Positions 1 through 6,640 of a stretch of 17,406 nucleotides of DNA are shown here, one piece after another. Both the position numbers and the translations under genes were made by a program. Each line of letters starts with the position of its first letter. Position 1 is the stretch's first letter. Source of the stretch: JBEKHI01 sp050012355. Its GTDB lineage: Bacteria > Actinomycetota > Actinomycetes > Streptosporangiales > Streptosporangiaceae. The stretch lies in contig JBEKHI010000156.1 of assembly GCA_050012355.1 (NCBI GenBank), positions 1 through 17,406 of the forward strand, given 5' to 3'. The notes beneath the pieces are model-generated. The model was not told the origin of the DNA, ran no database searches, and saw only the letters and a list, made by a program, of their open reading frames with translations.

Positions 1-603
1 TCACCTGGCCGTGATGTGCCCGTGCGGCAGGTCGCGGCGGCGAACCCGTACGCGGCACCGCGGCAGCCGGCGAATGTGGAGGAAAAGTGGCCCGGGCCGG
101 TCCCGGAGGCGCCGTTCTGGGCGTCGACCGCCCTGGTCGCGGCGCTGGCCCGGACCCCGGCCCGGGAGGTGCCCGGTGTCCGGATGGTGCTCCGCCCGGA
201 GTTCGATGTCACCCCCGAGACCGCGCCTGGCGGGTTCGTGCTGGGTGAGGTGCTGGACTGGAACAAGGTCGGCTGCGGGGAGCTGTCGGTGCCGGCGTCG
301 TCGGTGAACCGGCACGTGTTCGTCTGCGGCGCGACCGGATCCGGGAAATCGCAGACCATCCGGCACCTGCTCGAGTCCGCGTCTGGTGCGGGGATCCCGT
401 GGCTGGTGATCGAGCCCGCCAAGGCGGAGTACCGGTTGATGGCCGCCCGTCTTCCCGGTAACGCGGTGGTCCGGATCCGGCCGGGGGAGCTGGAGGACCC
501 GGCGGCGGGTATCAACCCGCTCCAGCCGGCCGCTGGGTTCCCGTTGCAGGCGCACGCAGTCCGCCGTCGCGGGCGTGGAGCCGTCGTATCCGGGGCTGGG
601 TGA
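1..603 (+). pseudogene. HerA/DUF87-like ATPase, N-terminal fragment (5' end outside window)
   Basis: The frame is open at the left edge, so the gene starts upstream of the window. It encodes a P-loop ATPase of the HerA/FtsK-like (DUF87) class. A Walker A motif, GATGSGKS, lies at 328-351, followed by a helix and 'PWLVIEPAKAEYR', typical of this family. The frame breaks down after 'GINPLQPAAGFPLQAHA' (about 558) and ends at a TGA at 601. The next recognisable family segment (PSYPGLGELQAAA) resumes immediately in frame +2. From memory of the family, roughly 50 residues should separate these two blocks, so I infer an internal deletion with a net frameshift rather than a one-base sequencing error. 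Walker A and Walker B are now in different frames, so a working ATPase is unlikely. The family assignment is firm. The exact role is unknown; HerA-like ATPases pump DNA or protein. Confidence 0.75.
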
Positions 604-2065
604 GCTGCAGGCCGCGGCGATGACGGTGATCGAGGAGACCGGGTACGGGCGGGAAGTCGCTGACAACGTCCGCGGCTTCGTGGCTGTGCGGCTCGCCTCG
701 CTGCGGCTTGGCACGCCGGGCCGGTTCCTGTCTGGTGCTCACCCGCTGGACTTCGGCAAGCTGCTGGATGCCAACGTAGTGCTGGAGATCGAGGACTGCG
801 GGGATGACCGGGACAAGGCATTCCTGACCGGCGCGGTACTGCTGCGGCTGGCCGAGCACCTGCGCGCCCGCCACCGGGTTGAGGCGCCCGGGCCGGTATC
901 GCTGCGGCACGTGACCGTGGTGGAGGAAGCCCACCGGCTGCTGCGCCAGCCGCCGCCCGGAACCGGCAGCGGCCCCGCCGCGCACGCGGTGGAAATGTTC
1001 GCCGACCTGCTAGCCGAGATCCGCGCCTACGGCGAAGGCCTGATCATCGCCGAGCAGATCCCCTCCAAACTGATACCGGATGTCATCAAGAACACCGCCG
1101 TGAAAGTGGTGCACCGGCTGCCCGCCGCCGACGACCGTTCCGCTGTCGGCGCCACCATGAACCTGACCGATGAACAGTCGCGGTACCTGGTCACCCTGCT
1201 GCCGGGCGAAGCAGCGGTGCACGCCGACGGGATGGACTACCCGCTGCTGACCCGGATGCCCGACGGCAGCGAACGGGAGACCGGCCCCTGCGTGCCGGCG
1301 CCGCCGTCGGCGCTGATCGGGCCGCGTAGCCCTGCCTGCCCGGCGAACTGCGGAGCGGCGGCGTGCACGCTGGCGCAGATGCGTGCCGCCCAGCGCGCGG
1401 CTGTTGCCGATCCGCGGCTCACGTTGTGGGCGGAGCTAGCCGTGGCCGCGCACCTGACCGGGTGGCCGGTGCCGCGCCCCGCGGCGGAGTTCCTGGCTGA
1501 CCTCGCCGCGATGGATCCGCAGCTGCGGGATTGTGCCCTATCCCATGCGGTCGACGTTGCCGTCGCGGCCCGCGTTCCGGCGTTCTCGGCACAGGTCAGC
1601 GCCGGTGGCCTCGCCGCTCACGTGGCCGGGGTGCTGCGGCAGCGGATCAGTGACCGCACTCGCAGCTGCGCTCGTGAAGAACCCGAGTTCCTCGCTCCGC
1701 CCTGGCAATGGGTGCTCATCCGCGACGCGCTGCGCACCGCCGTCCGCGACGGAGTCACCGGACGGCATCCGCGCAGCGATGAATGGGAACACGCCACCGG
1801 CCAGCCCATCCCGGGCCGCAGCTGCACCGCCCAGCTGCGTGCCGTGCAACGCCGGCACGCCCGTGCCCAGCGTGACCAGCAGAGCGTCGCCATCGCTGTG
1901 TGGGGCACCGGCTCGGGAAACGCTCTTGAGCACGCGGTCGGTACCCGCGTCGGCAGCGAGGACTGGGCCAGCCGACTCGGCGATGCACTCACCGCATTCG
2001 CTCCCGCCCCATGGCTGCGCGACCTTACCGGCCGCCCCCCGCACCCGGGAGCGGGCGATGGGTGA
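575..2065 (+). pseudogene. HerA/DUF87-like ATPase, C-terminal fragment
   Basis: This continues the preceding ATPase in frame +2. The ATG at 575 is only the first available start after the break and has no convincing ribosome site, so the piece is probably not an independent gene. It holds 'GYGREVADNVRGFVAVRLASLRLG', a conserved 'VVLEIEDCGDDRDKAFL' block, and a Walker B segment (VTVVEEAHRL, about residues 113-122 of this fragment). 'AEIRAYGEGLIIAEQIPSKL' then resembles the sensor region of HerA-type ATPases. After about residue 240 comes a less conserved Cys-containing, helical C-terminal half. Its last 8 bases overlap the start of the toxin gene at 2058, so the two were probably translationally coupled. 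It could still be translated as a stump and help carry ribosomes into the toxin gene. A gene caller would report it as an intact 496-aa CDS. Confidence 0.7.
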
Positions 2066-3368
2066 GCTGGACCGCGGCGACCGCTACGACGAGGCTGACA
2101 CGTCCGCCGACCAGCCCGTGCACAGCCCCGAGCCCGACACGACGCCTGAGCCGATCGACACCGATCCCGAGTACTACGACGGCGACCTCGACGATACCCG
2201 CGCCAACGACGAGGACCAGGACGAATACCAGCCCCGGCAGGACGCCGCAGACGAGGACCAGGCCTGGGACGGACGCACCTGGGACGACACTGCAGAACCG
2301 GCCGATGAGGACAGGCGAGGCGCCGACACTGCTGGAGACGAGGACACTACCCGGACCCGACAGGAAGCAGCGGAGGAAGACCGTACCGGGAACGGGCGAG
2401 CCCAAGATAACGCTACGGAACCCGCAGATGAAGACCCGAGAGGCGCATACGGCAACCGTGCCGACGCCACCTCCACTGGGGAAGATGAGGTTCCCGATTC
2501 CCAGACCCGGCAGGAAGCCGCTGACGACGATCGGTCGTGGGATGGCGCCAGTGACATGCACAGTGCCGAGACCCGAGAGGAGAAGGTCGATGAGAACACT
2601 GCGGCCCCCTCGGACGATTCGCCTGACGACAATCAAGCCGATCCCGGTTCCAGTAACTGTTACTCCGCGCAAGAAGACGCGCTACACCAGGTGGCACCGG
2701 CAGGGAACCCGCATGAAAACGACAACTTGTCATGCGACCCGGCCAAGGCAGCCTCCGACGAGTCACTGCATGGCGAACAGCACCAACCCGACAAGTCCCC
2801 GGAAAGCCGCCCCGGTCATCTTGACATCCACGGCCGCTACCCCTCCGACTATAAGCTTGCCCCAGACGCGCCACCGCCCAGGATCGACGGACCCCATGAA
2901 TCCCCTGAGGAGTGGGCAGACGCGATCAATCCCGACAAGAACGTACCGGCGCGAAGAGTCAACTGCGGGGACTGCTCCCGTTGCGTCGACAGCACCTGGC
3001 ACGGCTTCCCGGCCGTCGCCGCTGCGGTCGACTATCCAAGGTATCTTGGCGAAAATCCGGCACGGATGACCGAATGGGCAGGTATCAAGCCAGTTCCCGC
3101 GTCTATGGCCGACATCAAGGAGCGGCTCGACAAGCTCGGCCACGGCAGTTCCGCCATTGTTGGCTGCGACTGGAAGACCGGCCGCGGCCATTGGTTCAAT
3201 GCCATCAATGACGGCGGAACTGCGAAGGCAGTCGACGGCCAGAGCGGCAAGGTGGAAGCATGGCCACCAACGTCTGCAGGACTCGGCTTCGACGAGAGCC
3301 GGATGAGGTACTCAGACGCCATCTACTTCACCCCGGACGGAAAGGTCGTGCGACATGATCACCCGTGA
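2058..3368 (+). CDS. Acidic repeat protein with C-terminal papain-fold (glutamine deamidase-type) toxin domain
   Basis: This is a 436-aa protein. I chose the ATG at 2058 because it overlaps the ATPase stop by 8 bases, is preceded by GGGAGCG, and because the same start context recurs in the copy at 4073. Residues 1-290 are strongly acidic and low-complexity, with three diverged repeats built on 'RQ-D/E-AA-D/E-E/D-D' plus 'AEPADED' (near 2236, 2357 and 2509). There is no signal peptide. Residues about 298-436 look like the Tox-PL / papain-fold toxin 1 family. C303 sits in a 'VNCGDC' motif, H378 in 'GHWFNAIN', and D393/Q395 in 'VDGQSGK', a plausible Cys-His-Asp set. Family members deamidate glutamines or cleave peptides in target cells. 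The overlapping downstream gene is the likely immunity factor. The fold call is strong; the target and export route are unknown. Confidence 0.82.
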   Translation: MGELDRGDRYDEADTSADQPVHSPEPDTTPEPIDTDPEYYDGDLDDTRANDEDQDEYQPRQDAADEDQAWDGRTWDDTAEPADEDRRGADTAGDEDTTRTRQEAAEEDRTGNGRAQDNATEPADEDPRGAYGNRADATSTGEDEVPDSQTRQEAADDDRSWDGASDMHSAETREEKVDENTAAPSDDSPDDNQADPGSSNCYSAQEDALHQVAPAGNPHENDNLSCDPAKAASDESLHGEQHQPDKSPESRPGHLDIHGRYPSDYKLAPDAPPPRIDGPHESPEEWADAINPDKNVPARRVNCGDCSRCVDSTWHGFPAVAAAVDYPRYLGENPARMTEWAGIKPVPASMADIKERLDKLGHGSSAIVGCDWKTGRGHWFNAINDGGTAKAVDGQSGKVEAWPPTSAGLGFDESRMRYSDAIYFTPDGKVVRHDHP

Positions 3369-3663
3369 CCAGGCCGAACACATCGCCACCCAGTTCGTCG
3401 GCGTGCCAGCCAGTGACCCCGAAAAGGGCTGGGACCTCGAGGAGTTCGACGCCGGGTGGCTCATCCAGGAGAAGGTCACTATGGACCTCCGGGGTGCCGC
3501 TTCCTACGTCATCGAGCGTGCCTCCGGTCGCGTCATGAGCTTCCCGTCTTACGTCCCGCCCGATCGCATCCTGGAGGAATACGACCAAGTTGTCGCCAGC
3601 GGTTTCCCCGAGAACCTCCGTTCATCCCCGTTACGGCTCACGCCGGGCGTCCGACATCAATGA
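3355..3663 (+). CDS. Putative immunity protein, YrhB/Imm35-like
   Basis: This is a 102-aa protein. The ATG at 3355 overlaps the toxin stop by 14 bases and is preceded by GGAAAGG at a good distance, so it is translationally coupled. It begins 'MITRDQAEHIATQFV' and carries 'YVIERASGRVMSFPSYVPPDRILEEY', which resembles the small YrhB-domain / Imm35 proteins that neutralise papain-fold toxins encoded next to them. Its role would be to bind and block the toxin domain in the cytoplasm of the producer. Its last 8 or so codons (from about 3641) lie in DNA that aligns without gaps to the 3' end of the HTH gene at 7987-8484. The present C-terminus therefore looks created by a recombination junction rather than native. 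Imm35 is a judgement from pattern; another small immunity family is possible. Confidence 0.72.
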   Translation: MITRDQAEHIATQFVGVPASDPEKGWDLEEFDAGWLIQEKVTMDLRGAASYVIERASGRVMSFPSYVPPDRILEEYDQVVASGFPENLRSSPLRLTPGVRHQ

Positions 3664-3808
3664 CGCCCATGACCCGGTCTGTCGGCGCACCGCCGCCTAG
3701 TTCGCTCGCGCCGACTAGCCCGCCCAACCGCCCGATCCTGCGACAAGCGCGCGAAGGACACACAAACCACGTCGCAGTGATCCGGCAGCTGCCAAAGCTC
3801 GCCGAGCC
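3634..3808 (+). pseudogene. Remnant of the 3' end of an HTH-protein gene (copy of 8307-8481)
   Basis: Bases 3641-3808 align to 8314-8481 with a constant offset of 4673 and no gaps. Shared blocks include 'gcgcaccgccgc' and 'ctcgcgccga'. Read in frame +2 it gives 'ASDINDAHDPVCRRTAA', a stop, 'FARAD', a stop, then 'HKPRRSDPAAAKARRA'. This matches 'SAINDVQEPVRGRTAAQLARADQ' and 'YTPRRSDPTAAKARRA' at the C-terminus of the 165-aa protein. Two in-frame stops show it is dead. The 5' part of the gene is missing; the homology starts inside the 3' end of the immunity gene. Confidence 0.78.
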
Positions 3809-4066
3809 AGATCACAGATCGCCCGGTTAGGCATCGCTTCAGGCAGCCGCCTCGGCGATCGCGTTGGCGATCATAGCGGCAGATATCGCGTGCTCCCTGG
3901 CTGGACGGTGATCACACTTGATTAAGGGTTCAGATGCCGGGATTGGGGTCTGCAGCCGTCGCGCGGCGCGCAGGCAGCGTCCGCCGCCAGGCGCAGTTGG
4001 TTAGATGGACCGCACTTTTACGGTGTAGCTCACGTGGTCGGCGGCCACCTCGCGGTAGCTGAGGAT
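3809..4066. other. Gene-free stretch between toxin-immunity pair and duplicated fragment
   Basis: No convincing gene is present. On the minus strand one frame reads 'LSYREVAADHVSYTVKVRS' then a stop, and further on 'REHAISAAMIANAIAEAAA' then a stop near 3838. Both sound like real protein, but I cannot assign them. They may be debris of a minus-strand gene truncated at about 4067, where homology to the toxin gene begins abruptly. Confidence 0.3.
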
Positions 4067-4553
4067 CGGGCGATGGGTGAGCTGGACTGTGGCGAACGCT
4101 ACGACGAAACTGACACGTCCGCGGACCAGGCCGTGTACGGGTCCCGAGCCTCCGCCCGACGCTGGGCCTGAGCCGATCGACAGCGATCCCGAGTACTACG
4201 ACGGTGACCTCGGAGATACCCGTGCGGACGACGAGGACCGGTACGAATATCCGACCCGGCAGGAAGCCGCGGATGAGGACCAGGCCGGGGACGGCCGCAT
4301 CTGGGACGACACCGTCGAACCGGCCGACGAGGATCCGGCGGGCGGGGCGCCGACGATGCTGGAGACGATGACCCGGCCCGGACCCGACAGGAAGCGGCAG
4401 CGAAAGACCGTACGGAGGACGGGCGAGCTCAAGACAACGCTGCGGAACCCGCAGCTGAAGACGCGTACGGCAACCGTGCCGACGGTACCTCCAGTGGTGA
4501 AGACGAGGTTCCCGATTCCCAGACCAGGCAGGAAGCCGCTGACGAAGATCAGC
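4067..4553 (+). pseudogene. Frameshifted partial duplicate of the acidic N-terminal half of the toxin gene
   Basis: The DNA from about 4067 to 4553 closely matches about 2052-2540. It starts with the same 'gggcgatgggtgagctgga' context and ends after 'gattcccagacc'. The ATG at 4073 reads 'MGELDCGERYDETDTSADQ' but hits a stop after about 33 codons. A shift to frame +3 restores 'EPIDSDPEYYDGDLGDT' and 'AEPADED'-type repeats. A second shift is needed to read 'RTRQEAAAKDRT' through 'EDEVPDSQTRQEAADEDQ'. Homology stops before the toxin domain, so this copy has no papain-fold module. It is a broken duplication. The long frame-3 reading (4077-4622) is a composite of right and wrong frames and should not be taken as a gene. 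Confidence 0.8.
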
Positions 4554-4755
4554 AGCTATACGCGAGTTTTGGCCCAGCGCACGTGGGGCGATGTCACTCA
4601 TGCGCTTTCGCGCACCCGTTAGTGCGCGATTGTGTGCGCCTTCACTCCAAAGTAGCTTTGGAACACGACCCTAGGCTATCCAAAGCACCTTGATTCTGCT
4701 GCTGCGGCTCAGATAACCGGCCATCGCGATCGGCGGCTAGGGAGGGATTACTGGC

Positions 4756-5418
4756 ATGGTGGATAACGGTCAAGTGATGAAGGCAAAGCAAGTTCTGCAG
4801 AATCCAGGTTACGGTAACCTGATGGAGCAGCTGGGCGGCTATTTGCCGCAAGGAGGTTCGTCTTGGCTGACCGACTCAGACGACTACACACTCGCTCATG
4901 TTCTCACCTCTGATGCCGGAGGATGGCTCAGCGCGGAACAAGAATATGAATTTTGGAGCCTAATTGAAGAGACAAGCGAGACGGATACAAACAGCGCGCT
5001 CACAGATTGGCTGGAGAATCTGCTCAATGAATGGGGTGCAGGAGGGAGAGTCGCCGGACAGGATGAGGAGGAAACCAGCACTCTAAGCGTGACTTCGGAG
5101 CAGAGGTTCGTCGCTGACCAGATAACACCCGTAGCAGCCGAGTACCCGGACTGGTGGCAGGGCTACGATTACATCGACGGTGATTGGAAATACCTCAAGA
5201 GCCAGGACAAGCCAGTGGGCGATTCACCGGACTGGATATCGCGCGAAGAAGCGTTCGCCCTTATGAAAGAAACTCCGCAGCCATCGGTTGCGCTGGATTC
5301 CTCGGCGGCAAACGCGCTTTCGCAGCTCATGTCTGCGGCACAGCAAGGCCCACTCGCCGAATTCTTCGGAATTCCGGCGGAAGAACAGAGCGATTCAGAA
5401 GATAGTAGTGGTGAATAG
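4756..5418 (+). CDS. Hypothetical acidic protein, lower-GC orphan
   Basis: This is a 220-aa protein of unrecognised family. The ATG at 4756 has an excellent ribosome site, AGGGAGG, about 10 bases upstream, so I trust the start. The sequence is acidic and Trp/Glu/Asp-rich. An N-terminal helical half (to about residue 90, ending 'LTDWLENLLNEWG') is followed by a linker with 'DEEE'. A second block contains 'YPDWWQGYDYIDGDW', and the tail is Ser/Glu-rich. There is no signal peptide or membrane segment. Base composition is visibly more A/T-rich than the surrounding core genes, which suggests recent acquisition. Its position next to a toxin-immunity locus makes an immunity, chaperone or antiphage role possible, but nothing in the sequence proves it. 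Confidence 0.7.
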   Translation: MVDNGQVMKAKQVLQNPGYGNLMEQLGGYLPQGGSSWLTDSDDYTLAHVLTSDAGGWLSAEQEYEFWSLIEETSETDTNSALTDWLENLLNEWGAGGRVAGQDEEETSTLSVTSEQRFVADQITPVAAEYPDWWQGYDYIDGDWKYLKSQDKPVGDSPDWISREEAFALMKETPQPSVALDSSAANALSQLMSAAQQGPLAEFFGIPAEEQSDSEDSSGE

Positions 5419-5451
5419 GAAACGGTGCTACAGGAAAGTAGATGATCTCAC

Positions 5452-5886
5452 ATGACCTGCCAGTATCACCAAGAGAGAGCCAGGGCTCTTGTCGCATGTA
5501 ATTATGCACGCGAAGTACTCCTGAGGTATCATGGATCGTCGGCCGATGTCATGGCGCAACTTTGCGCAAATGGGCCGCAAGCTGTAGTCAGCTTCCTCGA
5601 TTCCTTGGAAGCCGCCCGCCGTGCATTTGTTACTTTCCGTAGCTCCACGCAGTATCCCCAACCGCCGCCACCACCGCCAGGGAGGCCACAATGGACACCG
5701 GCATTGGTGCGTGCCTACTGGCTATCCAGGGGACAACTGGCACCGATAGAAAACTTTCGAAATGATCCGGCATGGCAAGATCGGATAGATATGATACAAA
5801 ATATCGCCGATGGAATAGCTCACGCCGTAGCCGTGCCGATGGGGGGGCAGGGAGTAAGCAACCGGTTCGCGATAACTTGGTTCTGA
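5452..5886 (+). CDS. Hypothetical protein with polyproline stretch, lower-GC orphan
   Basis: This is a 144-aa protein of unrecognised family, 33 bases downstream of the previous gene on the same strand, so probably cotranscribed. The start ATG at 5452 follows AGGAAAG, about 15 bases upstream; that spacing is long, so the start is moderately sure. An N-terminal helical part (about residues 1-60, with several Cys) leads to a run of six prolines near residue 70. A further helical part contains 'WTPALVRAYWLSRGQ' and 'WQDRIDMIQNIADGIAHAV'. ATA codons near 5788-5800 and the general A/T-richness are unlike the core genes and point to foreign origin. It ends 19 bases before the IS1380-type terminal repeat. 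No function can be assigned. Confidence 0.6.
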   Translation: MTCQYHQERARALVACNYAREVLLRYHGSSADVMAQLCANGPQAVVSFLDSLEAARRAFVTFRSSTQYPQPPPPPPGRPQWTPALVRAYWLSRGQLAPIENFRNDPAWQDRIDMIQNIADGIAHAVAVPMGGQGVSNRFAITWF

Positions 5887-5905
5887 TCATCACGGCATAA
5901 GTTAG

Positions 5906-6640
5906 CCTCGATCTTTCGCGTCCGTGATCTGGTGGGCTGAGGCACTGGCGCGTGGCCGTTTTTCAGCGTGTGGTTGTGCCTGGCTTCCCGACTGTCGTGC
6001 TGGGTGTGCGAGGTCCCACGGGTCCCTGGTGTGCTCATTCCTGGTCGTAGTTTGCTGGTCAGCCGGACGAGAGGGCCTGCAGGCGGGTGATCGAGGTGGT
6101 GATCTCCGTGGCCCATGGCCAGCTCTGTGCGAGGCGCAGCCGCGGACGAGGCGGTCGGCGATGGAGAACAGGCGCGGGTGGAGTCGTTTCGGTTCCCAGC
6201 GGCGGTGCCGTCTAGGGCGAGCATCTGGGTCTAGGCGATCAGTTCGCAGGCCAGGGCGGCGATCTCGCACCAGAACTGGGTCTGCGCGTAGCCCTTGAGC
6301 GGGAGATTGCGCAGCCCGGTGTCCTTGGCGCAGCGGAACGGTCCTCGCACCGGGCCCGCCCGCCAGCCAGCCGGCCAGGTCCAGCAGCCCGGTGATGTCG
6401 GCGACCCAGGCGCCGTCGCGGACCTGACCGTCGTCGTCATAGGCCTGCGTCCACCCTGCCGCGGGGACCTCCCCGATCGCGGCCTGCATGTCCTGAGTGA
6501 TGGTCATGTCGGCCGAGTAGTACAGCCGCCGCGACGGGGCGGTCAGCCACTGCAGGAACTCTCGGGTGCCGCCGCCGGAATCGACCCCGACTAGTACCTT
6601 GCGCCGCAGGAGGCGGGGCAGCAGCTTCAGCGGATGACCC
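5906..6640 (-). mobile_element. Degenerate IS1380-family insertion sequence, 5' part lost
   Basis: The element is read on the minus strand. Its downstream end carries CCTCGATCTTTCGCG at 5906-5920, which resembles IS1380-family terminal inverted repeats (for example the CCTAGATTCTACGT end of ISEcp1). The transposase remnant (6059 to about 6640) has lost its N-terminal third, and no second terminal repeat is visible. The right-hand limit is approximate because the element ends where the 446-aa reading frame begins. No target duplication can be identified because one end is missing. The element cannot move by itself. Confidence 0.7.
6059..6640 (-). pseudogene. IS1380-family transposase fragment, frameshifted and with internal deletion
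   Basis: Reading from about 6640 downward, one frame gives 'RRKVLVGVDSGGGTREFLQW' and 'GQVRDGAWVADITGLLDLAG', the DDE-transposase core of IS1380 elements. An internal deletion follows. A second frame then gives 'RCAKDTGLRNLPLKGYAQTQ' and 'WCEIAALACELIA', with a TAG stop where the family has Trp, then 'TQMLALDGTA'. Back in the first frame comes 'RRWEPKRLHPRLFSIADRLV', and in a third frame 'WPWATEITTSITRLQALSSG', ending at the stop at 6059-6061. At least three frame changes and one stop make it clearly non-functional. The N-terminal third (about 150 residues by family length) is absent. Confidence 0.8.

Noticed and set aside
1533..2057. Long 5' extension of the toxin reading frame
   Set aside because: It lies inside the ATPase coding sequence in another frame; the start at 2058 has a ribosome site and a matching duplicate context at 4073.
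2025..2672. 215-aa minus-strand frame opposite the toxin gene
   Set aside because: Val/Gly-rich antisense of the acidic repeat codons, with no start signal or family resemblance.
4077..4622. 181-aa open frame as an independent gene
   Set aside because: It mixes in-frame and out-of-frame copies of the toxin leader; the frame switches show it is a pseudogene.
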